Positions 1 through 9,862 of a stretch of DNA of 37,324 nucleotides are shown piece by piece. The notes beneath the pieces were generated by a model. It was not told the DNA's origin. It saw nothing but the letters and a program-made list of their open reading frames with translations, and ran no database searches. The stretch lies in NCBI GenBank assembly GCA_030374805.1, contig JARGSG010000067.1:1-37324 (forward strand), given 5' to 3'. The stretch is from Gracilaria gracilis. Taxonomy: Eukaryota; Rhodophyta; Florideophyceae; Gracilariales; Gracilariaceae. Each line of letters begins with the position of its first letter. The first letter of the stretch is position 1. Made by a program: the position numbers and the translations under genes.

Positions 1-724
1 AGAAGTTCATACACTGTGACGAAGTTATCCTTGATGGCGTGTTCATCTATCTCGCCAAAGTAGTCCACAAAAAAAGTCTCCGCACGAGATGTGAGAAAAA
101 CTGTGACATGAACATGGGGTTGGTATCAGTTAATGTTGTTGCAACGAGAGTTTAGCCATTCATATGCAGGTTGATCTGTGCACCTTTTGCTGTCGACAAG
201 AGCGGCAGGGTTGCTGATAGATCGGGTTCGTGGCAATTTGCCTCGGTAATGCTTCTCGATCAAAACCTCGGAAGCCGGGTTCAAGATAAGAATGCTGCGG
301 ATCATTGGGGATGTGGGGCGTGTGTATGTGACCAAGGAGGGCACAAGCCTTTGGTGATGAAGCGAGGCGAAGAGCTGCGAGATCACAGGCGTCCGGGACG
401 CGAATAGGCTCTCATTTTGAAAAGCTTTCTCACGCAAGACGATGCTTGTAGGATCGCCCTATCCTATCGCCCTTCACCCGGTAAGACCAAGAAGGCGCCG
501 AGCGAACGAGGGTGAAGCAGTTCTGGGGCGGGCAGGCTGCATCCATCATCCGTGCATTTATGATGTAAATCAACACAAAAATGCTCAGCTCAAAATCTTC
601 GCTCGTGGGCTCTCGCAAGATTCGCCAGCATCTGTCTCGCGACCATCGAGACCATTTTTGACTAGCACTCCTTTCGACCGCAGTCACTCAACGGTGTATG
701 TCACTGCGTTAAAACAGCCGCTCC
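1..724. other. No gene recognised; upstream host sequence
   Basis: Open frames on both strands here are short, overlap one another and show no domain or motif that I recognise. The stretch may include the promoter and 5' untranslated region of the Uma2-type gene that starts at about 725. I see no tRNA, repeat or terminator signal in it. Confidence 0.4.
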
Positions 725-2057
725 ATGTCTCATTCTTCCCATGCAACACCGCCTCGGTCGCCGCCTGACTCGGCGGGCGGTCAGCAAAGATTCTCCTTCC
801 CCTTCGCAACCTGCCGAAGTTTCGGCTCAACTTGCGTCTCATACATCCCCACACTATCCTCTGGACAACAAAATAGGCGCCCTGCATTCTCACACCTTGC
901 TCACTCGAACAATACCTTCAAATCGATCCTTCCGTGTTCGGCTCGTACGAATTCGTTGACGGTATTCTCGTCGCGCTACCGATGGCGGATGACGAGCACG
1001 AAAACATAAGCAGGTATTTGCAAAATACCGCAACTGCGCGATATATCAAAGGTGAAATATCACATCCACCAGTTGCACAAGCAGCCACCGCTATTCCATC
1101 TGCATCTCCGTCATCGTCGGCATCCTCTCGTACTAATCGCGTCCGCAGACCCCGATCTTAGTACAGGTCCTTCCCTGACACAAGAACAACGACTCGAGCT
1201 GTCTCCCAACTCACAGAAAATCACTCATCCTCTCAACACGGCTCCTGAATGTGCATTGGAGATCACCAGTACGAATGAAACCACTGACACAGTCACCAAA
1301 GTTGGAGAATATGAAAAGGCAGGCATAAAAGAGTACTTCATTGTTCATAGAGATGTCAAACGTAGGGACAAAAAAAATCGGGATACAAGAGTTGAACGTT
1401 ACAGGAAGAACCCAGAAACTGGCAAAATTCGGTCCCCCGTCCATTCAGCGTGGGGATGAAACTTCCGATCCTGGCCCGTTTGGCTCTCACAAGCCAAGCA
1501 CTCTGTTCAACCGTCCAAAGGCGTCAGAACCACTGGATGAAATTTCTCAATCTCTCCGTTTGAAAGACGAATCTCTGCGTTCGAAAGACGAATCTCTGCG
1601 TTCGAAAGACGAATCTCTGCGTTCGAAAGACGAATCTCTCTGTTTGAAAGACGAATCTCTGCGTTCGAAAGACGAATCTCTCCGTTTGAAAGACGAATCT
1701 CTGCGTTCGAAAGACGAAGAGATAGAGTTGCTGAAGGCAAAGGTGGCGGAGGTTTGCTCCAAAATAGACAGGGAGAAGTCAAGGAAAACGCCATTATAAA
1801 AAAGAATTGAAGAAGAAGGACCCAAACGCAACCGTCAGCAGCTCTAGTGGAAGTTCGAAAGGGGAGTAACACCAACAGTCCAGAGAAAAGGGACCCAAAC
1901 GCAGCCGTCAGCCGCTCTGGTAGTAGTTCGAGAGAGAGTAGCGCCAACAGTCCCGAGAAAAGGGACCCAAACGCAGCCGTCAACCGCTCTAGTACAAGTT
2001 CGAGGGGAAGCAGCACCAACAGTCCCGAGAAGAAGAAGCCGAGGCGTCGTAACTAAT
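725..2057 (+). CDS. Uma2-type (PD-(D/E)XK nuclease-fold) protein with coiled-coil and SPEK repeat tail, frame-broken
   Basis: The N-terminal part is Ser/Pro-rich. The stretch 901-1020 reads SLEQYLQIDPSVFGSYEFVD, then GILVALP, which is the start of the Uma2 (DUF820, putative restriction endonuclease) fold. The segment near 1300-1350 reads GEYEKAGIKEYFIVH, the hallmark Uma2 strand normally written as YexAGVxEYWIVD. Bacterial Uma2 proteins often end in a coiled coil, and here a coil of eight 7-residue units (1551-1718) follows, then 24-residue SPEK repeats and a basic KKPRRR end that could be a nuclear signal. The frame changes six times. Each change is mended by removing one base: A3 at 786-788, TT near 897, A3 at 1048-1050, A8 at 1370-1377, A4 at 1785-1788, G4 at 1861-1864. 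This suggests assembly error rather than decay. Uma2 domains are mainly bacterial, so horizontal origin is inferred. The start ATG at 725 is chosen because the Ser/Pro-rich frame continues from it; catalytic residues were not traced. Confidence 0.55.
1551..1718 (+). repeat. 21-bp coding minisatellite, 8 units
   Basis: Eight head-to-tail 21-bp units each encode S-L-(R/C)-(S/L)-K-D-E. Because the unit is seven residues long with Leu in a fixed position, the array codes for a perfectly phased heptad coiled coil that runs into EEIELLKAKV. Units differ by one or two bases (cgttcg versus cgtttg or tgtttg). Length variation between strains would be expected. Confidence 0.9.
1818..2034 (+). repeat. 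72-bp coding tandem repeat, 3 units
   Basis: Three units start at GGACCC (1818, 1891, 1963) and encode a 24-residue Ser-rich repeat that begins DPNAAV and ends NSPEKR. The second interval is 72 bp but the first is 73 bp. The extra base lies in the G4 run at 1861-1864, exactly where the reading frame is lost, so the unit length independently marks that base as an insertion. Confidence 0.85.
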
Positions 2058-2264
2058 ACTAAAATCGGTTTGCTTTGCATTGCAACCTCCAGCAAGCGCT
2101 CTTTCCACCTTTACCTCTTGCTCGAAACGCCAGAATAGCGAACGATATTTGTCGCCATGACTAGTGATATATTCCGGCCGCTCATCGTTCAGTAACTCTG
2201 ACCTCGTCATGCCACCCACCAAATCCTTGAGCTCCTTACCTTGCACCTCACGTTCTTCGTATGC

Positions 2265-2741
2265 AGCGGAATAGAACGCGACTCGGACCCTTCAGTGTGG
2301 GATCTTATTCGTGGACATGGTGACGATACCGACAATCGTTTCGACACTGATCCATGGGATTTCGACGTCTTTCGCTCTTTGGTCGAACTTGTGCCTCCCG
2401 TCAAATCCTTTCTTGACACACAAACCATCACCGCCTTCTTACCAACTGATTTAGGATGCGCACAGACGGCCAATGATGTAATTGCACTAGCAGATGATCC
2501 TGCGTTCGTGATAAGCGACGTCAATACCGGACAACATGCGTTTTACTCATTGCACACGAATTGGCTTGAGCGCTTTGAAAATCAGACTCAAGCGCTTAAG
2601 CTTTGGTTGAAGTATCACATTGTACCCGGAGCCTATTCATTTCGATCAATCCTTCGAAGAAATTAAGCAAATGGCAGAGCTTGTACTTACCGACATGAAT
2701 GGACAAAAACGCGCTCTGAATCGATACGGGATTCAGTAGTG
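2265..2741 (+). CDS. Fasciclin (FAS1)-domain protein, exon or fragment
   Basis: From a likely 3' splice site (cttcgtatgcag) near 2264 the frame reads through PSVWDLI and SFLDTQTITAFLPTD, the first FAS1 box (consensus TVFAPTD), and then LKYHIVPGAYS, the second FAS1 box (consensus LxYHVVPG). FAS1 domains are usually about 140 residues and act in secreted or surface adhesion proteins, so an N-terminal signal exon would be expected upstream. I cannot define one. At 2640-2642 one T in a TTT run shifts the frame; without it the protein continues as DQSFEEIKQMAEL to a stop at 2739-2741. Only one FAS1 domain is visible, and it is short for the family after the second box. Confidence 0.5.
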
Positions 2742-2897
2742 AAGTTTTCAACATACCCATACAAAGTAGGGAATGATACTGAAAAAGAGAAGCGATGAGT
2801 ACAACCGTGCGTTCTCGGTGAAATCAATCCACACATGGGAGCATGACACAAGAACGGAATCGACTGCTTAAGCCAATACTGACTGGAACTTCTTTCG

Positions 2898-4556
2898 CTA
2901 CAAATAAACCTTGAGAGACTTGACCCCTCTCTTCTTCCGCATGGCCGCCTTCACCTCGGAAGCCACGTCACTGAGAAGCCCAGTCTTCAAGTTGGATTCC
3001 GTAGGTGCACCGCGGCTTAGATTGATCAGCCGTAGTCGCTCGCAGTGAACAGGAAATCGCTCTGAGCACACATTTGGCATCATCATCAGAATACCTCAGT
3101 TCAACCTCTTGACTCTTATCAGATGACCTTGGGTATGAAGAGGTTAGAGGTAGCTGCAAGTAGTCCAAAGAGCGCCCAAATCTCTTGAGCACCTCCACAT
3201 ATACATCTACCGTGACATAGATTCTGGTAAAAGACAACCGAGATAATGCTGCTTCCGACTTCAGCAAGTCCGTCATGATTTTCTTTGAGACCATCACTTC
3301 CGTTTGGGTGAAAGATGGTAGAAAAGCGCAGTGATCTGGCACAAGTTCCCAAACATCGATCTCTTTTAAGCTGCTTTAGACCGCTCACAAGCGACCCTAG
3401 CATAAGAACATTGGCTAGTTCGTACCTTGCCTCAAACACTTGAATATTGACGCAATTCCGTATAATGTACGAAATATCGCTGTCCTTCAAGGAATATACA
3501 GCATCATCATTAGCTGGTGGGAAAACATTCTCTCCAACTTGAAGACTGCTGATCTTATATAGCACGGGTGACATTCTAGAACCTCTTTGCTCTACCGGAA
3601 TGCCAAGGGCATTGCACGTGATGCAGATTGCTTCAAGATCTGGGAAAAGAGCAGTTTCATCTAAAGCTTCCATGGCTAGAAAAGACATCTCATGTATCCG
3701 GAACTCAATATGACTTATTCCACGCGCTTCGACATAATGCAGAGGAGAGAAACACATGCCGGTGAACTGAACTACACTGCCCGAAACTCCGATGTGTTCT
3801 ACTTGTCCAAACCGCAGGTGCTGTCTATCGCCAGCAATTAAAGTTTTCAGAGATATCCGTTTGTAGTGATGCTCAGAGAGTAAACGCAATAGAAACATGT
3901 TGGGGTCACCACTGGTTGGTGAATTATCCTTGTTCGTGGCTACTCGCATATGTTTCAAGTTCTTCAATGAGTCCAGAGCGTCCAGAATGGCGTTATGTGC
4001 GGCATCCTCGGAGCCAAACAACCATATTTCAGTGAGCGTGTCTCCAAAGCCCTCCAACAACTTCTTCAATACGATGTAAACCTGTTCTTTCGGAAAACGA
4101 CGAAAGGATCCAAGTGCCAACCATTTCAGGGGTACCTTTGTAAGTAAGCGGGCCTCAGCGACCAGTCAGGCAGATAGTGGTCGTTCGATTTTGACCGACA
4201 ATTTCCCCGAGCTGAAGATCTGGGCTATTTCCAACTCCAGGTAGATGCCATGCGGTATAACGACAACATTGGAGGCTGTGGCATTTCCTCATCACGGCCG
4301 GACGAAGAAGATGTAAATGAACAGGATTTGTGTTTGTGATAACATGCAATGCGGCTGCAGTGGCTGCAAAGAGAGCTTCATCTGAAGGATGAGCAGAGTT
4401 TCTTGTTTGAAAGAACTCAATGTCTAGCCTGTCCAGTTTGGCGTCCTTGAGCGTCGTGAGCACTGACCAACAGGCTGCGGGGGACACGCATGAGAAGGAA
4501 AGGACATTCTTTGCTAAGAGGAAAGTCCAGTCGTAGCTAGCTAGGCTGGGATACCT
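2898..4556 (-). CDS. F-box/LRR-like protein, frame-broken
   Basis: Read on the minus strand, a candidate exon begins after a TCTATAG acceptor near 4556 and runs through about 540 residues of hydrophobic-patterned sequence typical of agaricomycete F-box/LRR proteins (for example ILDALDSLKNLKHMRV, SHIEFRIHEMSFLAMEALDE). It ends VASEVKAAMRKKRG...L at 2898. No canonical F-box is seen; it would lie upstream of 4556. Frame changes occur at TTT 4284-4286, TTT 3375-3377 and AAA 3054-3056, and each is mended by removing one base. An in-frame TGA at about 4170 may lie in a 42-nt candidate intron with a CTGAC branch-like motif, or may be a true nonsense change. The F-box/LRR assignment rests on pattern and context, not on a diagnostic motif; a BTB- or RNI-like protein is the alternative. 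Confidence 0.4.
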
Positions 4557-5279
4557 ATAGAGAGAGAGAAGTCTTGTGGATTACTTCCTTTGGGTGCAGC
4601 CGTCCCCGTATGCGCACCTGGATCGTCGCGATGTGGATTGATAAGGTATAGGAGAAAGTGGGAGATATGGGGAGATTTGTAGGCGGTTATTTTGTGTCTC
4701 TTCGGGCTGTATTTATTGTGCGATGGGGCGAGTTGCGACTGTTGTTGACTGCCAGAGTTTCAGAAGGTCGTTGATTACCGTCGTGCTCTCATCCGGTAGT
4801 GAACGTCTCCTGCACCCCTCGACGTGGACGCTTTTCTGCGACACTGACGACCCCGCCAGGGCCGCCAGTGCCCGCCTACCGCGGGAGTTAAAGAGTAGTC
4901 ACTCCAAGCAGTAAAACACCGCCTTTTTGCTTGCGTCTCTGCACGCGAGGGGCTTGTGCTGCTTCAATGCTCTCCCCTCTGCTCTTCTAGTAGTCTTGCC
5001 CCTTGGGCAAGACTGGAAAGAATCAAGAGTAGCGAAAGCCCCTTTCTTCAAGGCAGGCGCTTTAATTGAACGCACGTACCATGGAGCTTTGGAGCATGGA
5101 GCGAGGCACACGAAAAGAAAGTCTTGGTCTGTAGTGGCGTCTTGGTCCGTCGAAGTCGGTCGAACTCGTAACTCGAGGCATGGATGGCGCCCGACCAGTC
5201 CATTAACGTCCTGTACGTCTTCGGTGTGCACATTCTCAGTAGGCTCGGCGGGTGTAGATGGTCTTTCTGCTATTTGCTT
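4557..5279. other. Intergenic host sequence
   Basis: Nothing convincing is encoded here. The part next to 4556 probably holds the N-terminal exon and promoter of the minus-strand F-box/LRR-like gene. Minus-strand frames between 4899 and 5231 may continue the SAP-like candidate, but they carry no recognisable motif. A GTCTTGCCCCTTGGGCAAGAC hairpin-like stretch lies near 4992-5012 and has no tRNA or terminator context. Confidence 0.3.
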
Positions 5280-5470
5280 TCATTTCCGCCGGAAGGCGGG
5301 AGTGCATGTTTTGAAGAGGCAGGTGTATTTGACTCGCACTCCAGAACTGACTTGAGGTTGCTTGTTGATGATTACAGAGTAGGCCTTGAGACGGTCGCTG
5401 ATGGCATTGTGCACATCCTTCCGTTTGCCATTCTTCGACAGGCGTTTTCTGCTCAGAGCAGTTCCCAATG
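5280..5470 (-). CDS. Possible exon with SAP-like motif
   Basis: On the minus strand, LSKNGKRKDVHNAISDRLKA resembles the second half of a SAP DNA-binding helix pair (consensus GLSxxGxKxxLxxRL). It follows a plausible acceptor (ctctgagcag) and continues as YSVIINKQPQVSSGVRVKYTC to a stop at 5280. SAP motifs occur in PIAS-type SUMO ligases and chromatin proteins, but no MIZ finger or other partner domain is visible, so no function is assigned. This is a weak call from one motif. Confidence 0.2.
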
Positions 5471-6047
5471 AAAAGCTGAACAGGTGCGTCAAAAAGCTGG
5501 CAGTAACCCTCTTCGTAATGAATACGGTTATAGCGAAAAGGAACGATGAGACAGGTGAGGTCTTGCGCAGGACCCCGTTGGTCTGTCGTGAGAGGGCTGA
5601 TCTCGAATGATGTGGGCGCACAACATGACCATCATGGTGCACCATGATGATGGTGAAGGATATCTTCGACCAACAAGCGTGATTCACATGACGTGAACGC
5701 ACGCTGTCCAATCACGAGCCAGTACTTGGAGCTGCCACATCACTACTGTAACTTTATATTATTATTACAATTGAAAAGGCGAAAATACACGACGTAGATA
5801 TTCATGCCGTGTCATAAATTGACGACCTCTCAACGTCTCGGCGACACCCCGCGCCGGAGTTCGGACGGTGTTCGTCGGCCGCCGCGGGCGTTCCCAATCT
5901 ATTGCATCCGGCTGCCATCGGAGTCACACCCGCCTCTGGCGACACTTTCCGTTCAGGGGACCACTACCATCTCAACCCTCGCTCTGCGTTGCCCTGACTT
6001 TCACGACGTTGCTTATCCGTCGGGCGCTGCGCCACTTCAACAGCATC

Positions 6048-6600
6048 ATGGGCTCCAAACGTAAATACGAGGAGATCAAGCCACAGCAACTCTGTACAAC
6101 TGATTATTTTGCACAAAGAGAGGATGAAACACAAGTGAGTGACGCTGATCTTTCGAAACAACGCAAAGTTTGTGGACCATTTTTCTTATCACTCGAAGGA
6201 TCGGTAGAGCACTGCGTAGGCGTGTTCAATGCTTGTGGAATGATGCCACAAGACCACATCGTAGTAAGCTGTTCCAAGTGCCAAAAAACGCCCCTCTGGA
6301 GCTGCAAAAGGTACTGCCATTTGTTACGTCGATGCAAACACCTTGTACATATGCGTTGGTTGCGTAGTTTGCCACACAACCGTACCCAGCTACCATGCAC
6401 TCGGTCGTTGGAGCGGCGATTCCCGCGTAGACCAACAGCCGCCTGCACAGCTGGAGCACCCACAACAGACAAACTTCCCGGTTCAAACGGAACATGCTTC
6501 GTATGCTAGCAGTACCTTGGTGAGTGACCGAGAACTCTATCGCACAAAGAGGAGCTCGCGCACGAATACCACTAGGCCAAACGCCTACTTCCATAGATAA
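6048..6600 (+). CDS. Unrecognised Cys-rich protein, possible zinc-binding
   Basis: The start ATG at 6048 follows atc and opens MGSKRKYEEIKPQQL. About 75 residues later the frame reads VVSCSKCQK. One extra A in the A6 run at 6283-6288 shifts the frame; the shifted frame continues GAAKGTAICYVDANTLYICV and then GCVVCHTTVPSYH. The two CxxC pairs (CSKC and CVGC or CVVC), about 28 residues apart, suggest a zinc ribbon or treble-clef fold. A GTGAGT at 6523-6528 could be a 5' splice site; otherwise the frame ends at 6600. I do not recognise the family and give no function. Confidence 0.35.
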
Positions 6601-7293
6601 ACAACGAATGCGGCTCATAGCAACTCCGGGAACAATGGTAAACGACGCGTGAGTGGCAGGGCTCTCTCTGTGGAACAAGGTCATCAGGCACAGCAGCCTT
6701 CCAAACAATGAGCTATTCTTCGTGAGTAGTCTGCAGTATCTCTCTTAGCGCAGAGAGGTGTGGGTTTCTTCCATTTTGCACGCCGCTCGAATAACAGGGC
6801 ACACGCAAGTTTCTGCTCAAAGCGCGCGTGGAGGCCAACTTGAGATGAAACCTTCTTGTGGATGAGACTGCCAATAAAAGAGGGCTTGACCTCTTCTTTG
6901 CTATGTAGAGCAAGGTCACTTCTCTCGTGTTTCTCGCTGCAACGCATCACGATGGGCCTTCTAAGAAAACAACCTTCTAACAAAGTTGCGGCATGAACAG
7001 AAGGGGGAAATGCGGCTGGTGCTCACCCGAGGTCCCAAGCACCGCATCTATCGACGAGCTACATCGCACGCATGTAAACGCATGTAAACGCGAAGACAAC
7101 AAACCTCAGTTGCGTTCTAAGCTCACCTAGAGTTAATGGGGCAGCTTCCAATCGCATGACGTGCGTTGAGTTGAGTTATTCATGGTCGTTGGACAGTCAG
7201 TCACCAGGTAGAAATATAAACACAGATTAGCCGAACCTTGTCTAACTGAGCTCCACTTTTCACCGTAAGCTTGTACCACAAATGACACAATCA
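6601..7293. other. Intergenic host sequence, no gene called
   Basis: A minus-strand open frame at 6684-6983 has no recognisable motif and no splice-site support. A short direct repeat (cgcatgtaaa) occurs twice near 7069-7090. The right end adjoins the 3' end of the minus-strand ECM29-like gene and probably holds its 3' untranslated region. Confidence 0.3.
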
Positions 7294-8960
7294 TCACGAA
7301 AAGTCAAACACTGTGCATAGTCTTATTGCAACTGATCGCACACCAGGCTCGGATTCTTCGCTCCGACACTTCCTGATCGCAGTCAATGTGTCTTCTCCAA
7401 TCATATCTGTCATTGCCGTAGAATCTGTGATAACTTTCGACAGGTGATCAAGAATTGTTAATCCACTTTTTCGTAGCATATTATACTTGGGTTCGTGAAC
7501 GCCGTCTTTGCTGAGGTTTACTAATCGTTTAGTCAAAACCTCACCTCGTTCCACGAAGTCTCCAAATTGTAGTTCACATGTTGAGAAGCGTTCGGACAAC
7601 CTCTCAGCGCCTTGCAGTACAACTAGTCGAACGTCCCAATCGTTCTGCATCAGTTCTTCAAAAACACACAGCAAATCTTGTACGTGTTCTACTTGCTTCT
7701 CAATACCGGCCTTCCCATTGATTGAAGATTGCAGACACTGAATCGCTGCTTTGCAGAGCAGCTTTTGCGCCTTTCGCGCCTTGGTGCGAGCATCAACAGC
7801 ATCTGCATCCGACCCAGTTTCCCATACCATACGCGATACATTCGGCACGTTGGCATTCACATCGGACGAGTTTGGTGAGACCAGCTCCGACAAATGGCCT
7901 TTGACTTCCTCGTATATGCAAACCGTTTTCCGAGTGTTAACCAGCACTTTCCTCGCTGCATCAATTGCTTCAATTCGATACTCCTTCTTCCCTCGGTGGG
8001 ATTCAGACAGCAGAGCCTGCACGACCGTTTTGCCCCCTCCGCATGCCCTCCCACAAAGATGGACTCGAGCAAGAATCCGCCAGAGACCCAATAGCCTCAA
8101 CGACAACATGTTGCCCTTCCCATATATGACCCGGAAGCACAGTTAATAACGCCTTGGCACTTCGAGACATGAACTGAACATCTACTGTGTCATTCGACGC
8201 TTTGGGCAGGTCCCCTAGCGTGGCTGCAGCGCTTCTCTTTACGCGGTACTGGACAGAAGTAGATAGACGTTGCTCACATATTTCAACAATCTCCTTTGCG
8301 TACAGGCGAAGCCCGGCTTGAGTACTCGGCGCACCTTCATCCCAGACATGTTTCCAGTTCTTGCTGGCATCTCCCGCGTCATCGTCTGTCTCACGACGTC
8401 CCATGTATGCCAAAAGGCAGTATTGAGCTCGCGTGCTGCTGAGCAGTATCGGGAGCCATTCGCCACAACCCAGCAGCCAGCGATGAGGCAAGCGCACGAT
8501 CCCGAGAATCCTCCGATGTGGCCTTCTTGCTGATTTGTTGGCAATACTTTCCAACTTCGTCGACGCGGCACAACTTTGATGCTCTACCAGCTGCGTTGCA
8601 CCATGCCTTTCGAAGCATAGCATTGCGTTCCATACCTGCAGCGCTTGCCGCTGGAAACATAAGCTTTGCAGCGTAAGGTTCCATGACCACCGCTCTGGAT
8701 TGCAGAACGCTCGCCATCAGCCTCGCTGTCGCTGCGCGTGTCGGAATTCCAACTCCTATGCGAGCTAATCGTGCTAGATTCGAAACCACCTCAGCGGCGA
8801 TCGTCTCGTCAACTTTCCCTAGTAGCCTTTCAAGTGACTCGATCAAAGAGGACGATGACATACTTGCCGCAGTGACTCGAGCGTTCTGCAACTCCTCCGG
8901 TGACGCCACATGATACTCCGCGTAGTTCAAGATTTGCGGTTCGAGCTCTATCGCTGCTTC
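7294..8960 (-). CDS. ECM29: ECM29-like proteasome adaptor, C-terminal part
   Basis: ECM29 is a HEAT-repeat protein that tethers the 19S regulator to the 20S core of the proteasome. On the minus strand the exon opens at 8960 after a TGTAG acceptor with EAAIELEPQILNYAEYHV, then ARVTAAS, then ARIGVGIPTRAATARLM, matching the ECM29 segment usually written VGLGTKxGCA. It continues through alpha-helical pairs to a stop at 7294, about 555 residues in all, against about 1,800 in complete ECM29 proteins. Frame changes at A4 8412-8415 and C5 8033-8037 are each mended by removing one base; the second restores the path into KTVVQALLSES. The 5' part of the gene is absent: Element 1's left LTR begins 11 bp upstream of the acceptor, inside the intron, and no ECM29 sequence lies beyond the element. 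The locus is therefore truncated or rearranged. The family call is fairly sure; the gene symbol is by homology. Confidence 0.65.
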
Positions 8961-8971
8961 CTACAGATTCG

Positions 8972-9757
8972 TGTAGTGCAACGCCCTCGTGAGGGGATTC
9001 TGTGGGGACTTGTTCATAATTCCGGTGAACCGGGTAGCTACCTATATGAATAGGGTGGCGACCACTAGAGTGGGTAAGTCCGTGTGACACGTGGAGTGCA
9101 GGAGGTTGGCCACATACACGTGGAGGTTGTGCCACACAGGGTGGATAATTACCACTGCATGTGGGTCAATTTAGTTAGTTTATTTAATTCCCTTTGGGGA
9201 GAGCGCCACTACTTAGTGCGCCGGCGACCCTGCCGCCGCACCCAGTAAACCTCCCCCAACCAGGGTTTCGGCTCTAGACTTCACGCCTACGAGCGCCTCT
9301 ATCTCCATCAGGAGGAAGGTTCCGTAGCATACGGTAGTCTAACCACCCTGCGTCCTCTAAAGGAACCCAGTTTGGGAGTATTCTACCAACCGCTGTCGCG
9401 TTTCGCCCTTGTATAAGGTATTTCCCGGCTTTGCCGTTTTCCTTAGTCACCCTCGTGACTTCTCCGTCTTTTCCCCTTTCTTTTCGGGTTGTTCTCCGCG
9501 ACCCGCGGCTTGCGCTGGCACTCGGCCACGCTTGCCACTCCTGTGGAAACACCGCCTCATCTGAGGATACACACACCGTTTACACGGAACCAACCTTCAG
9601 GTTTACCTTCCTACGCCTGGCGTGAAGGGTGGCCTCGGCCTTACAAACCGACTCAGTCGTGTCATCCCCTGGAAGGGTTCTGCTTGCTGTGCTACCTCGT
9701 GAGAGGAAGATCCCGAACGTCTTCGTGGTTCTTTCCCCTTTGGGGCATTGCACTACA
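8972..9757 (+). repeat. Element 1 5' LTR (786 bp)
   Basis: It begins TGTAGTGCAA and ends TTGCACTACA, a perfect 10-bp inverted terminal arm, and it is repeated at 19708-20493 with one substitution. A TATAAG lies at 9412-9417. The LTR is packed with short perfect inverted repeats, for example at 8984-8995, 9022-9033, 9033-9042, 9041-9054 and 9062-9073. Confidence 0.95.
9412..9417 (+). promoter_or_regulatory. TATA-like box in Element 1 LTR
   Basis: TATAAG in the context ttgTATAAGgta, in the middle of the LTR and on the sense strand. It is the expected place for the U3 promoter that drives the genomic transcript; the start site would lie roughly 25-35 bp downstream. The copy in the right LTR is identical. 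Confidence 0.45.
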
Positions 9758-9760
9758 AAC

Positions 9761-9772
9761 TGGTCTCCCGAC
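9761..9772 (+). other. Primer binding site, Element 1
   Basis: TGGTCTCCCGAC begins three bases after the 5' LTR. It is complementary to a tRNA 3' end of the form GTCGGGAGACCA. Yeast tRNA-Tyr ends CGGGAGACCA, so tRNA-Tyr is the likely primer (inference). Element 2, of a different LTR family, has the same 12 bases. Confidence 0.7.
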
Positions 9773-9862
9773 CTAGAAGGTTTGTTTGTGCTGTTCCTCT
9801 TTTGAGGTGATTTCTACTTGTTCCGGAAGATTCCGTTGTTTCCCGTTGAACGGTTTTTACCG

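Noticed and set aside
4268..4300. A 20-nt intron in the F-box-like gene to explain the frame change
   Set aside because: Too short for a fungal spliceosomal intron and it does not restore the frame; removing one base of the TTT run does.
4992..5012. Hairpin resembling a tRNA arm or terminator
   Set aside because: No cloverleaf or acceptor pairing can be found around it and there is no T-run; a chance inverted repeat is enough.
8961..8968. CTACAGAT shared by the left flank of Element 1 and its right junction (20489-20496)
   Set aside because: It could hint at microhomology-mediated joining, but the left copy is part of the ECM29 splice acceptor and the right copy overlaps the LTR end; eight bases are too few to build on.
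9274..9776. Small frames on both strands inside the LTR, repeated at 20010-20587
   Set aside because: They lie wholly in the LTR, carry no motif and appear twice only because the LTR does.
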